Positions 29,465 to 40,598 of a DNA stretch of 61,916 nucleotides are shown here, piece by piece. Under the pieces are notes generated by a model. It had not been told where the DNA came from, ran no database searches, and saw only the letters and a program-made list of their open reading frames with translations. Made by a program: the position numbers and the translations under genes. The stretch is from Pseudonocardia sp. CNS-139. Lineage in GTDB: Bacteria; Actinomycetota; Actinomycetes; Mycobacteriales; Pseudonocardiaceae. The stretch lies in the NCBI GenBank assembly GCA_001942415.1, contig MKJX01000183.1:1-61916 (forward strand). The letters are read 5' to 3'. Position 1 is the stretch's first letter. Each line of letters opens with the position of its first letter.

Positions 29465-30222
29465 TGGGCCGCATCACCGCCACCGAGCTGTCCTGGTCGG
29501 TCAAGGGCCACCGGCTGCTGGACAACATCGACATGGCGGCCGACGACGGGAAGGTCGTCGGGCTACTGGGCCCCAACGGTTCGGGCAAGACCACACTGGT
29601 GCGCCTGCTCGCCGGACTGCGCCGCCCCGACACGGGAACCGTCCGCTACGACGACACCAGCCTGCACGACCTCAGCCGCCGCCTGCTCGCCCGGCGGCTC
29701 GCCGTCGTCGAACAGGACGTGTACGCGCACAACCACGTCAGCGTCCGCCAGGTCGTGGAACTCGGCCGTACCCCGTTCCGGGGGCGCTTCGACGCGCTGA
29801 CCGGGCACGACGAGCGGGTCGTCGACGCGGCACTGGAACGGGTCGACATCGCGGACAAGCAGCACCAGAGCTGGCACACCCTGTCCGGAGGGGAGAAACA
29901 GCGCGCCCAGCTCGCCCGTGCCCTCGCCCAGGAGCCGCGGGAGATCCTCCTCGACGAGCCCACCAACCACCTCGACATCCGCCACCAGCTCGAACTGCTC
30001 GACCTGCTGGGATCACTGGACGTCACCTGCGTCGTCGCCCTGCACGACCTCAACCTCGCCGCCCGCTACTGCGACCACGTCGTGATCCTCGATCACGGGC
30101 AGGTGGTGGCCGCCGGGAGCCCCGAGACCGTACTGACCCCCGACCTGATCGTGGCCGTCTACGGCGTCAGCGTGCTCGTCGACCGCGAACCCACCACCGG
30201 CGCCTCCGGATCACCTACCTGA
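29464..30222 (+). CDS. FecE/BtuD-type ABC importer ATPase
   Basis: Cytoplasmic ATPase of 252 residues. Walker A is GPNGSGKTT, the Q-loop region VVEQDVYAHN, signature LSGGEKQRAQLARAL, Walker B ILLDEPTNHLD and the H-loop ALHDLN. VELGRTPFRGRF is typical of iron-siderophore and related importers, and the family proposed for F420-0 uptake looks very similar. It is the last gene of the operon. The following 49-bp gap before the convergent dehydrogenase contains a small imperfect hairpin (GTCG-CGCC/GGCGAC near 30249-30266). Confidence 0.92.
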   Translation: MGRITATELSWSVKGHRLLDNIDMAADDGKVVGLLGPNGSGKTTLVRLLAGLRRPDTGTVRYDDTSLHDLSRRLLARRLAVVEQDVYAHNHVSVRQVVELGRTPFRGRFDALTGHDERVVDAALERVDIADKQHQSWHTLSGGEKQRAQLARALAQEPREILLDEPTNHLDIRHQLELLDLLGSLDVTCVVALHDLNLAARYCDHVVILDHGQVVAAGSPETVLTPDLIVAVYGVSVLVDREPTTGASGSPT

Positions 30223-30271
30223 CCGCCGCCGCCTCGCAGTACGGGGTCGTCGCGCCGTAAGGCGACCCGCG

Positions 30272-33088
30272 CTAACGCGATGTACGCAGTCGGGACGCCA
30301 GCAGCTCGGCGAGATGCAAGCCGCGTCGTCCGGCGAGCTGGTCGAGTTGGGTTCGGCAGGAGAAGCCGTCGGCCAGCAGGATCGTCCCTGGTTCTGCGGC
30401 CCGGACCGCGGGGAGCAGGGCGGTTTCGGCCACGGCGACGGAGATGTCGTGGTGGCCGCGTTCGACGCCGAAGTTCCCGGCGAGCCCGCAGCAGCCGCCG
30501 ACGGCCGATACCTGTACACCGGCGCGGCTGAGGTAAGTGCGGTCGGTGTCCCAGCCGAGCACGGCGTGGTGGTGGCAGTGCGGCTGGGCGAGCACGCGGG
30601 TGCCGGTGAGGTCGGGCGGGGTCCAGTCCGGTGCGTGCCGGTCCAGCAGTTCGGCGAGCGTGTGGGTGGCGGCGGTGACCTCGGTGGCGGTCTGCCGGTC
30701 CAGCAGCTCGGCGGCGTCGTGGCGCAGTACTGCCGTGCACGACGGTTCGAGTCCCACAACGGGCATCCCCTCGTCGAGGGCAGGTCGCAGCGCATCGACG
30801 GTGTCGCGCAGCCGCCGTCGCGCCCCGTCCAGCTGCCCGGTGGTGATCCAGGTCAACCCGCAACACAGCCGTCGTCGCGGGATCGGACCGAGAAGCCCGC
30901 CGACTCGAGCACAGCGACGGCGGCGACCGACTCCGGGGAGAAGTGGTCGGTGAAGGTGTCCACCCACAGCAGAACCGGGCGGCCTCCGCGACGGGGTGGG
31001 AGGCGAACCAGGACCGGAAGGTCCGCGGGGCGAAGACCGGCAGCTCCCGGCGCGGGTCGATGCCGCCGGCGGCCTTCGCGAGGCGGGCCAGCGCCGGGAC
31101 CCGCAGGCTGCGGTTGACCAGTGCCGGAGAGAGTGCCGCCAGACGGGCCCACTGCGGCAGCCGGCCGAGCAGGTAGTGGGTGCGGGGGCGCAGGCGGCGT
31201 CGGTAGGCGTGGTGGAGCACCTCCGACTTGTAGGTGGCCATGTCGATCCCGGTGGGACAGTCGGAGGCGCAGCCCTTGCAGGACAGGCACAGGTCGAGCG
31301 ACTCGAGCACCTCCGGGGACCGGTATCCGCGGTCGATCGGTCCGGTCGTCAGCATCTCCTGCAGCACGCGGGCCCGCCCGCGGGTCGAGTCGCGTTCGTC
31401 CCGGGTGGCGAGGAACGAGGGGCACATGACGGTTCCGGGGGCGGCGGTCGTGGAGCGGCACTTGCCGACCCCGGTGCAGCGGTGGACCGCTCTGCGGAGG
31501 TCGCCGCCGTCGGCCGTGAGGCCTAGGGCCGACGGGCCGGCGTCGCGGGCCGGCGTTGTCGGGCGCAGGTCGGCGTCCACCGGCCGGGGACGGACGACGA
31601 TCCCGGGGTTGAGCACTCCGTCCGGGTCGAAGACGTCCTTGACGTCGGCGAACGCGTGGAGCGCGGCGGGGGAGTACATGAGTGGCAGCAGTTCTCCGCG
31701 GGCGCGCCCGTCGCCGTGCTCACCGGAGAGCGAGCCGCCGTGCTCGGCCACGAGCCGCGCGGCGTCTTCCAGGAAGGCGCGGAAGATCGCGGTGCCGCCG
31801 GGCCGGTCGAACGGGAAGTCGATCCGGACGTGCACGCAGCCGTCGCCGAAGTGGCCGTACGGCACACCGGTGAGGCCGTGCCCGGTCAGCAGCTCCTCGA
31901 ACCGGCGCAGGTAGGAACCCAGGTGCTCGGGCGGGACGGCGGCGTCCTCCCATCCGGAGTACGCCATCGGGCGTCCGTCCGGCCGGGCGGCCAGGCCGGC
32001 GCCGTCCTCACGGATCCGCCAGAGCGCTGCCATCGCGCCCGGGTCGGTCAACACGCTCGCGGCGATCGCCCCGCGTCGGCAACGAGCGCGTCTGCCGCGG
32101 CCGCTGCCTCGGCCGGGCTCGCAGCGCCGATCTCGACGAGGAGCCACCCCGCTCCGGCGGGCAGCGGCGGAAGCGCCGCATCGCCCCGGCGGGCCCGCAC
32201 GACGTCCGTGATGCGGGAGTCGAGCCCCTCACAGGCGATCGGCGAGTGCGTCAGCACCGTGGGTACCGCGTCTGCGGCTGCCGCCATGTCGGGGTAGCCG
32301 AGCACGACCGACGCGACGGTGGCGGGGCGGCGCACGAGCCGCACGGTTGCCTCGAGCAGCACCCCGCACGTGCCCTCGGTGCCGACCAACGCCTTGGCGA
32401 CGTCGAACCCGCGCTCGGGCAGGAGGTGGTCCAGCCCGTACCCCGACACCTGGCGCGAGAACCGCCCCAGCTCGGTGCGGATCGTCGCCAGGTGCCGGTG
32501 CACCGCTGCGTCCAGCGCGGTCAGCACGGAACTGGTCGCCGGGTCCTGCCCGCGGCCGGCGTTCAGGCGCTCGCCGGTGCCGGTGAGCAGGTCGAGCGCC
32601 ATGACGTTGTCGCTGGTGCGCCCGTATCCGAGCGCGCGGGAGCCGCACGCGTTGTTGCCGATCATCCCGCCGAGCGTGGCTCGGCTGTGGGTGGACGGGT
32701 CGGGGCCGAACCGCAGGCCGTGAGGCGCGGCGGCGCGCTGCAGGTCGTCGAGCACCACCCCGGGCTGGACCGTGGCGGTCCTTGCGGCCGGATCGACGTC
32801 CAGTACTTGGTGCATGTGACGGCTGGTGTCGAGCACGACGCCGGGGCCGACGGCGTTGCCGGCGATCGACGTACCCGCGCCACGGGCGGTGAGCGCCGTA
32901 CCGGTCCGCCGGCACACGTCGAGCGTGGCCGCGACCTCGTCCGCGTCGTGCGGGAACACGACCACCTCGGGCACCACCCGGTACAGCGACGCATCCGTGG
33001 AGTACTCGGCACGACGCCGAGTGCTGTCGTCGACCTCGCGGACGCCGGCGGCACGCAACGAACGCACGATCTCACTGGTGGATGGCAT
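30272..33088 (-). CDS. FAD/Fe-S D-2-hydroxyacid dehydrogenase (GlcD-GlpC fusion, YdiJ-like; frameshifted)
   Basis: About 935 residues: an FAD-binding type 4 domain (ARGAGTSIAGNAVG, SRATLGGMIGNNACGSRALGYGRTSDN), the FAD-oxidase C-terminal domain (GYGLDHLLPERG, VGTEGTCGVLLEAT, PYGHFGDGCVHVR), a ferredoxin region with CLSCKGCASDCPTG, and Cys-rich CCG domains (LCCGLTW, GGCCGLAGNFG). Frame switches lie near 32060, 30980 and 30860. The layout is that of single-chain D-lactate, glycolate or D-2-hydroxyglutarate dehydrogenases feeding electrons to quinones. An HglS-like gene at 54.9 kb makes D-2-hydroxyglutarate in known pathways, so that is one plausible substrate. It is divergent from the dehydratase gene over a shared operator. 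Confidence 0.82.
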
Positions 33089-33139
33089 GTCACGCTCCGG
33101 TTTCCGGCCCGTTTCTCCTGATCAACGCCCACCACCTGC

Positions 33140-33203
33140 TTGTGCGTGCGCCGAGTGCGACGCTACTCTAAGCGACATACGATGTCCGATGTCGTATGTC
33201 GCT
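33140..33203 (+). promoter_or_regulatory. Promoter with 33-bp palindromic operator between dehydrogenase and dehydratase genes
   Basis: AGCGACATACGA (33171-33182) and TCGTATGTCGCT (33192-33203) are perfect 12-bp inverted arms with a 9-base spacer. TTGTGC at 33140 and TACTCT at 33164, 18 bases apart, form a possible promoter for the dehydratase, placing the start of transcription inside the operator. The CATACGA/TCGTATG half-sites recur at 36641 and 45135, so a shared repressor is likely. The AAGGAG ribosome-binding site follows at 33208. Confidence 0.72.
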
Positions 33204-33217
33204 GACGAAGGAGTCTC

Positions 33218-34926
33218 ATGCCCGAGTCCCGTCCCACCGGCAGGGGCCCTGCGGCTGCCGGCCGCCGTAGCGATCGCCAGTTCCTCGGGCTGGACCGCAC
33301 TCTCCAGCGAGCCTGGATCAAGGGGGCGGGCTTCACCGACGACGAGCTGGAGCGGCCGCTGGTCGGGGTGGCCAACACGGTGCAGGACTTCTCGCCGGAG
33401 AACGTCCACCTCCGCTCGGTGGGGGAGGCGGTGAAGGCCGGCATCCGGATGGCGGGCGGCACCCCGCTGGAGTTCAACGCGTTCCACGTCACCGACAGCG
33501 AGGCGTTCGCCGGCGCGAGCATGCGCTACGTGCTGCCCAGCCGGGACGTCGTCGCGGACCTGGTCGAACTGATGGCCCAGGGACACGCGATGGACGCGCT
33601 GGTGCTCATCGGCTCCGGGGACAAGGTCGTGCCCGGGATGGCGATGGCCGCTGCCCGCCTCGACCTGCCGGCCCTGGTCGTCTACGGCGGTCCGACCCGC
33701 CACGGTGAACACGACGGCCGCAAGCTGTTCCTCGAGACCGTCTACGACGGCGTCGCCGAGGTGTCCCGGGGAGCGCTCGACGCGGCCACGCTGGCGGCGT
33801 GGGAGGACCGGCTCTTCCCCGGACCCGGGGCGTGCGACACGGCGACGTCGGGCAACACCGCGGGGATCTACCTGGAGGCGCTCGGGCTGAGCCTGCCCGG
33901 GAGCGGCACCGTGCCGGCCGCGAGCAACGCGCAGATCCGGCTGGCCAAGCAGGCCGGCAGCGGATCGTGCGGATGCTGGCCGAGGACCTGCGCCCGTCGG
34001 CGGTGCTGACCAGGCAGGCGTTCGAGAACGCGATCCGGACCGGCCTCGCGGTCTCCGGGTCGACGAACATGGTGCTGCACCTGCTCGCGCTGGCGGTGGA
34101 GGCCGGCGTCGAGCTGTCGGTCTCCGACTTCGACGCGCTGAGCCGCACCACCCCGACCTTGGTCAAGCTCGCACCCTCGGGGCCATGGGGCGTGACCGAG
34201 CTGCACGAGGCGGGCGGCGTTCCGGCGGTCCTCGGCGCGCTGGGCGAGCTCGTGCACGGGTCCGCGTTGACGGTCACCGGCCGCACGGTCGCCGAACAGA
34301 CCACCGCCCCGACGTCCGACGCGCGCACGGGGGAGCGGGTGGTCGCGCCGGCGGCGGACCCGGTCGCTCCCGAGGGCGGGTTGTCCATCCTGTCCGGCTC
34401 GTTGGCGCCCGACGGGGCCGTGGTCAAGGCGGCCGGGGTGGCGCCCGAGATGTGGACGTTCAAGGGTGTGGCCCGGGTCTTCGAGGACGAGGAGACGGCG
34501 GTGACCGCCGTCCTCGGCGGCGGCGTCACGCCGGGGACCTGCATCGTCATCCGCAACGAGGGCCCGGCGGGCGGGCCGGGCATGCGCGAGATGCTCGCCG
34601 CGACCTCGGCCGTCATGGGCATGGGTCTGGGCAACAGCGTCGCGCTGGTCACCGACGGGCGCTTCTCCGGGGCCAGCCACGGGCCCTGCATCGGCTACGT
34701 CACACCCGAGGCGGCCCGGGGCGGGCCCATCGGGCTCGTGCGCGACGGCGACCCGATCGTGGTCGACCTTGCGCAACGGCGGCTGGACCTGGACGTCCCG
34801 GCCGACGAGCTGGCGCGGCGCAGGGCCGAACGGGCCGCACCCGCGCCCAAGGTCACCCGCGGCTACCTGTCGTTCTACGCCCAGCACGTGAGCCCGGCCG
34901 TCGAAGGCGCGGTCCTGCCTCGCTGA
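33218..34926 (+). CDS. Divergent IlvD/Edd-family dehydratase (one frameshift)
   Basis: About 570 residues starting ATG behind AAGGAG, with a frame switch near 33960. The C-terminal half has [55 protein letters not shown], including the Ser of DGRFS that acts as base in dihydroxy-acid dehydratases. The N-terminal half lacks two of the three Fe-S cluster cysteines: the usual CN near the start reads ANTVQD, and CDK reads SGDK. The third is kept in GACDT. It probably dehydrates a sugar acid or hydroxy acid but may have an altered cluster. It is first in a two-gene unit with the ArgH-like lyase, 24 bp apart. Confidence 0.85.
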
Positions 34927-34950
34927 CCGGGCCGGGACCCAGGAGGACAC

Positions 34951-36521
34951 ATGGGCCTGCAACAGGAGTCTGCCGCCTACCGCGGCTTCCGGACCCCCGG
35001 CATCCGGCTGACCGAGCCGCTCGACCCGGAGCTGGCGAGCAACCGCACCGAGAACCTCGTCGACACGCTGCCGGCGATCCACGCCTTCGACAAGGCGCAC
35101 CTCGTGATGCTCACCGAGACCGGCGTGATCCCGCGCGAGCACGGCGTCGCGATGCTCGCAGCGCTGCGGGAGATGGGAGAACGAGGGCGGGGCCGCGGCG
35201 CGGATCCGGGTCCGAGGGCGGAGCGCACTCGGGTGAGCAGTACCTCATCCGGGCGCTCGGTGAACAGGTCGGCGGCTGGATCCACGCCGGACGCAGCTCG
35301 GGTGACCTGGGAGAGGTCGGGCGCCGCATCGCCGGCCGTGACCACCTGCTCGGGCTGCGGACCGCGCTCGACGGTGTCCGCGACGTGCTGCTGGAGCTCG
35401 CTCCGCGGTACGCGGCCACGGTCATGCCCGGGTACACGCACGGCCAGCACGCCCAGCCGACGACGTTCGGGCACTGGCTCACCCTCTGGGCATCCGTGTT
35501 CGAGCGCGACGCGGCGCGGCTGGCCGACACGTTCGACCGGGTGAACGCCTCACCGGCGGGCGCGGCGATCATGACCGGCACCGGCTTCGCGATCGACCGG
35601 CGGCGCACGGCGGAGCTGCTCGGCTTCACGAGCGTCCTGCCGCACACGTTCGACGCCATTCAGAGCCATGACGCGGAGTGCCTGGAGTTCTCCGCCGTCC
35701 TCGGGATCCTGACCGCCGACATGGCTCGGCTGGCCGACGACCTGCAGCTCTGGTTGACCGCGGAATTCGCGTTCCTGGACGTTCCCGACCGCTACTGCGG
35801 AACGAGCAGCATCATGATGCAGAAACGGAACACTTCGTATCTCGCCGAGGAGATCAAGGCGCTGAACGCCGCGGCCTTCGGAGGTATGGCGACGTCGTTC
35901 ACGGCCGAGCGCGGGGCCACCGGACAGCCGACGCTCGAGCGCCGGACCGCGGACCGCGGGCTGTGGGCGAACGCCGCCAACGCCGCCCGCCTGCTGGGCG
36001 TGCTGGCCCGGTTCCTCGCCGACGTGCAGGTCGACGAGCAGCGGATGCGTGCCGCCGCCGGCGCGCACTGGGCGCAGGCCACCGACGTCGCCGCAGCGCT
36101 CGTCGACGAACTGCGCCTGCCGTGGCGCAGCGCGCACCAGATCGTCGGGATCCTGGTCCGGACCTGCGAGTCCGCGGGCGTCGACCCGTCGCGGGCGACC
36201 GTCCGGATGCTGGACGACGCGGCGGTCGCCTACTTCGATCGGCCGGTCGGGCTGGATCCCGAAGTGCTGCGGCGGGCGCTCGACCCGGCCGAGTTCGTCC
36301 GCAGACGCGAGACCCTGGGCGGTCCGGGGCCTGCAGCCTTCGCGCACACGCTCGAGGGGCTGCGGCAACGACGCGTGGCCGACGGGGACCGCCTGAGGGG
36401 CGATGCCGACGTCGTGGCGGCCGGGGCCGCGGAGCTGGAACGGGCGATCGACCGGCTCCTCGGTTGTGAGCATTCCGACACCGGCCACACCGGGCGCAGT
36501 ACCGGTGCCACGTCCGCGTAA
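34951..36521 (+). CDS. Argininosuccinate lyase/fumarase superfamily lyase (frameshifted)
   Basis: About 520 residues starting ATG behind AGGAGG. A frame switch near 35190 restores GAHSGEQYLI, followed by HAGRSSGDLGEV (the HTGRSRND region of ArgH), the TMPGYTHGQHAQPTTFGHW segment with the catalytic-type THxQ and the signature loop GTSSIMMQKRN, where Met replaces the usual Pro. These residues fit a C-N or C-O lyase releasing fumarate or a similar acid. It is not the biosynthetic ArgH, given its company and altered signature. EDDS lyase, which acts on an aminopolycarboxylate, belongs to the same superfamily. Confidence 0.83.
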
Positions 36522-36602
36522 CAAACCCGCCTGGTCGCGCGAAACCGGTGAGCCGGACGCACACGTGGGTGAACACGAGATTGCGCGGACCGAATCCGCC
36601 TA

Positions 36603-36660
36603 TTGACAGCAAGAAACGTCGGGCTTAGGGTCGCGGTCCAGACATACGACGTCATATGTC
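36603..36660 (+). promoter_or_regulatory. Promoter and operator of the dioxygenase-Dpp operon
   Basis: TTGACA (36603-36608), a 17-base spacer and TAGGGT (36626-36631) make a strong promoter with transcription expected to start around 36638. The near-palindrome GACATACGACGTCATATGTC (36641-36660; one mismatched pair) follows at once, so a bound repressor would block promoter escape. It shares CATACGACGT with the site at 45135. Confidence 0.8.
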
Positions 36661-36716
36661 ATGGGATCAAGGGCCTCCGGAAACGTGAGCGAACCGTCGA
36701 ACGGAGAGTGGTTTCT

Positions 36717-37691
36717 TTGAGCATCGACATCCGCCCAGCGGCCGACCACCCCGCCAGCTGGCGGCGGGCCGACCTCGCCGCCTCGGGCTCCTGGCGGTTC
36801 CCGCTGGACCGTAGTGACGTCGACGAGCTCGCGCGGGCCGTCGCCGGTGTGCGCGCCCGCGGGCTGGCCGTCGAGGACGTCACCGCGGCGGACTTCCCGC
36901 TGCCGACGATGCAGCCCAAGCTCAAGGCGATCGCCGAGCAACTGGCGGTCGGCATGGGCCTGGCGCTGATCACCGGGCTGCCCGCGCACACCCGGTTCTC
37001 GCCGGACGACACGGCCCTCGTCTACTGGGGGATCGGCCGTCACCTCGGGGCACCGCTGTCCCAGAACAGCCGGGGGCACCTGCTCGGCCACGTGGTCGAC
37101 AAGCGCGCCGACGGTGAGGCGGCCAGGCCCAACAAGCGGCTCTACGAGGGCGGCGGGGCCTTCGGGTTCCACACCGACCGGGGCGATGTCGTCGGGCTGC
37201 TCTGCTTCCGCAAGGCCAAGGAGGGCGGCGGCTCCCTGGTCGCCAGTGCCATGGCCATGCACGACGTCATGCTGGACGAGCGTCCCGATCTGCTGGAGCT
37301 CCTCTACCAGCCGATGCACGCCGACTGGTACGGCGAGGAGCAGCCCGGCGACTGGCCGTATTACCAGACCACCGTGTACTCGCGGATCCGGGGCGTGCTG
37401 TCGTGCAACCTGTCGACCCGCCCGATGCGCGCCGCACAGCGGTTCCCGGAGGTCCCCCGCCTGGACGAGCGCTGGATCGAGGCGTTCGACTACATCGACA
37501 CGTTGGCCGACCGGCCGGAGCTGCACTACTCGATGACCCTCGAGGAGGGCGAGATGCAGTTCCTCAACAACTGGACGGTCGTGCACGCCCGTGAGGACTA
37601 CGTCGACCACGACGAGCCGGAGCTGCGCAGGCACCTGCTGCGCCTGTGGCTGCGGCTCCCGGTCGAGCGCCCCTGTGCGCGCCCTTCGTGA
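36717..37691 (+). CDS. TauD/TfdA-family Fe(II)/2-oxoglutarate dioxygenase
   Basis: About 324 residues. The TTG at 36717 is chosen because GGAGAG lies nine bases before it and because upstream codons overlap the promoter and operator. The iron-binding HxD is in FGFHTDRGD, and the distal His in NNWTVVHARED, followed by the 2-oxoglutarate-binding Arg in RRHLLRLWLRLP. The family hydroxylates sulfonates, phenoxy acids and amino-acid derivatives with O2. The substrate here is unknown. It heads the operon with the five Dpp-type transporter genes, the hydrolase and the 2-hydroxyacid dehydrogenase. Confidence 0.87.
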   Translation: MSIDIRPAADHPASWRRADLAASGSWRFPLDRSDVDELARAVAGVRARGLAVEDVTAADFPLPTMQPKLKAIAEQLAVGMGLALITGLPAHTRFSPDDTALVYWGIGRHLGAPLSQNSRGHLLGHVVDKRADGEAARPNKRLYEGGGAFGFHTDRGDVVGLLCFRKAKEGGGSLVASAMAMHDVMLDERPDLLELLYQPMHADWYGEEQPGDWPYYQTTVYSRIRGVLSCNLSTRPMRAAQRFPEVPRLDERWIEAFDYIDTLADRPELHYSMTLEEGEMQFLNNWTVVHAREDYVDHDEPELRRHLLRLWLRLPVERPCARPS

Positions 37692-37719
37692 CGTTCCGCG
37701 ACGGCGTGGCTGCAGCACC

Positions 37720-38696
37720 ATGATCCGTTACGCCGCCCGACGGGTCGGCGAGTCGATCCCGCTGCTGTTCGGGGTCGTGGTCGTGATGTTCGTGCTCCTG
37801 GAGCTCGCGCCGGGCGACCCCGTACAGGCTCTCGTCGGCGAGTACCCGGTGAGCCCCGAGTACCGCGCGCAGCTCGCAGCCGAGTTCAACCTCGACGCGT
37901 CGGCTCCGGAGCGCTTCCTCGCCTATCTCCTGAACCTGGCTCAGGGCAACCTCGGCTACTCGTTCGCCAACAGCCGTCCGGTCGCCGACCTGATCCTGGA
38001 GCGGCTGGGCAACACGCTCACGCTGACCCTGACCGGGCTCACGGGCGCCGCGCTGCTCGGCGTCACGCTGGGCACGATCGCCGCCAAGACCCGCAGCGCG
38101 CTGCTCGACCGCGGGATCTCGGTGCTCGCGCTGGCCGGCTACTCGGTCCCCGTGTTCTGGCTGGGGCAGATCCTCATCATCGTCTTCGCGGTGCAGCTGG
38201 GCTGGCTGCCGGCGCAGGGGATGGAGGACCTGCGACGCGACCACGAGGGTCTCGCCGCCGTGCTGGAGCGGCTGGAGTACCTGGTGCTTCCGGTCGTCGC
38301 GTTCGCCACCCACGAGGTGGCGCTCACCGCCAGGATCACCCGTACCAGCATGGTCGACGTCCTGGGGAAGGACTTCATCCTCAGCGCGCGGGCCAAGGGC
38401 CTGGACGAGCGGATGGTCGTCGTCCGGCACGCGTTCCGCAACGCGATGATGCCGGTGATCACCGTCGTCGGGTTCGGCTTCGGTTCGCGCTGTCCGGGTC
38501 GATCCTGGTCGAGACCGTCTTCGGCTGGCCGGGCATCGGCAGCCTGCTCTACGAGTCCATCGCCCGCCGGGACAACGCGGTGATCATGGGCGTGCTGTTC
38601 GTCGTCGGGATGACCGTCGTCGTGGCGAACTTGCTGACCGACCTGTCCTACCGGCTGGTCGACCCGCGCATCGGCCGGCGGGAGCTGCAGCGATGA
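37720..38696 (+). CDS. DppB-type ABC permease (one frameshift)
   Basis: Peptide/nickel/opine-class inner-membrane permease of about 325 residues with six spans. The N-terminal RYAARRVGESIPLLFGVVVVMFVLLELAPGDP is diagnostic of DppB, and the EAA-like loop ARAKGLDERMVVVRHAFRNAMMPV is present. A frame switch near 38485 leads to GSILVETVFGWPGIGSLL and the last span. It overlaps dppC by four bases (ATGA). The operon suggests uptake of the molecule that the enzymes of this region degrade. Confidence 0.9.
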
Positions 38697-39573
38697 CGCC
38701 CGCGAGCCGCACCGACCGCACCCGCCTGATCGGCGCGCGGATGCGCGGGCGCACCTGGGGCGCCTCGATGCGCGGGCTGCCTGGCTTCACGCTCGTCCCG
38801 GTCGCGGTGCTCGCCGCGTTCGTGCTGATGGCCCTGCTCGGCCCTGGATCGTGGCCGTACCGGCGGGCACGGTGTCCGACGAGCTGCTGGCCGGCCCGTC
38901 GGTCGCGCATCCGCTGGGCACGGACAACATCGGGCGCGACGTCCTCAGCGGGATCCTGGAGGGCGCGCGCGTCTCGCTGCTGACCGGGTTCGCCGCGGCG
39001 GCGCTGTCGCTGCTCATCGGTGTGGGCGTCGGGAGCGTCGCGGGCTACTTCGAGGGATGGGCCGGCGGGCTGCTCATGCGGGTCGCTGAGCTGTTCCAGG
39101 TGCTGCCCAGCATGGTCATGGCGATCGTCGCCGTCGCGATCATCGGCCCGAGCACGGGGGTGATCGTGTGCATCATCGCCCTGACCATGTGGCCGGAGAC
39201 CTCGCGCGTCGTGCGTGCCCAGTTCCTGACGTTCAAGGAACGGGAGTTCGTCGAGTCGGCCCGCTCGGTCGGCTTCGGGCCCTGGTACATCATCGCCCGC
39301 GAGATCCTGCCCAACGCGCTGCCCGCCGCGGTGATCGTCGGCACGCTCGGCGTCGGGCGCGGGATCCTCGTCGAGTCCGGCCTGAGCTACCTCGGGCTCG
39401 GCGACCCCAACGCGGCGAGCTGGGGTCAGATGCTCAACCGCGCCCAGCCCTACCTCTCCACCGCGTGGTGGATGAGCGTGTTCCCGGGCGTCGCGATCCT
39501 GCTCGTCGTCCTGGCGGTGAACCTGTGCGGCGACGCCCTCAACGACCGTCTGAACCAGGGAGACCGCCGGTGA
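38693..39573 (+). CDS. DppC-type ABC permease (one frameshift)
   Basis: About 293 residues. A short cytoplasmic N-terminus and first span (GFTLVPVAVLAAFVLMALLG) are followed by a frame switch near 38845 into HPLGTDNIGRDVLSGILEGARVSLL, the standard DppC motif, then five spans and the EAA loop ESARSVGFGPWYIIAREILPNALP. It ends at the GTG of the next gene (GTGA overlap). Confidence 0.9.
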
Positions 39574-40598
39574 GCGCACCCCCGTCCCGCCGGGCGACGG
39601 CGTTGGCCGACGCCTCCTCCACCGGCCCGCAGCCGGTCCTCGACGTCCGCGGCCTGTCGGTGCGGCTGGACACCCAGCGCGGGCCGATCGTCCCGGTCGA
39701 CGACGTGAGCCTGCAGGTGCGTGGCGGCGAACGGGTCGGCCTCGTCGGGGAGTCCGGCAGCGGCAAGTCGATGACGGGCAAGGCGGTCATGCGGCTGCTG
39801 CCGCGCAGCGGCGCGCACATCACCGCGGGTTCGTCGTGCACGACGGACGGGACCTGGTCCGCAGCTCCGACCGCGAGATGCGGACGGTCCGGGGCAGCCG
39901 GATCGCGATGGTCTTCCAGGACCCGATGACGTTCCTCAACCCCACGATGCGCGTGGGCGGGCAGATCGCCGAGGTCGTCCGGCTGCACCACGGCCGCGAG
40001 AACGTCGATGCCGCGGTGGACGACGCGCTGCGCCACGTCGGGTTGCCGTACACGGCCGACCTCAAGTCCCGCTACCCGTTCCAGCTGTCCGGCGGGATGC
40101 GGCAACGGGTCCTCATGGCGATCGCGCTCGCCTGCAAACCGGACCTGATCATCGCCGACGAGCCGACGACCGCCCTGGACGTGACCATCCAGGCCCAGAT
40201 CCTGAAGGTCCTGCGCCGGTTCACCACCGACCTCGACATGGCCCTGCTGCTCATCTCGCACGACCTCGGCATCGTCGCGTCGCTGTGCGACCGGGTGTAC
40301 GTCATGTACGCGGGGCAGATCGTGGAGCAGGCCGACACGGCGAGCCTGTTCGCGGCGCCGGCGCACCCCTACACGGCCGCGTTGCTGCGCGGGGTGCTGC
40401 GGATCGACCGGCCACAGGGCGAGCTGCACCCCATCCCCGGCCACGTCCCCACCTCACCGACATGCCGAGCGGCTGCCGGTTCCGCAACCGCTGCGCACAC
40501 GCCATGCCGGTCTGCAGCACGCCGCCGCCGCTCGTCCCCGCGGCGGGCGCGAGGTGCGCTGCTGGCTCGCCGACCCGTCCAGGGGTTCCGATGGATGA
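39570..40598 (+). CDS. DppD-type ABC ATPase (frameshifted)
   Basis: About 340 residues starting GTG at 39570. Walker A is GESGSGKSM, Q-loop VFQDPMTFLNP, signature LSGGMRQR, Walker B LIIADEPTTALD, H-loop LISHDLGI, and the C-terminal oligopeptide-transporter motif CRFRNRC with further Cys. Frame switches fall near 39825, 40455 and 40550. It overlaps the start of dppF by eight bases. Confidence 0.87.

Noticed and set aside
33218..34926. Branched-chain biosynthetic ilvD
   Set aside because: Two Fe-S cysteines are missing and no other ilv genes are present.
34951..36521. Biosynthetic argininosuccinate lyase (argH)
   Set aside because: The signature loop is altered (MMQKRN), no arg genes are near, and the gene is paired with an IlvD-like dehydratase in a catabolic region.
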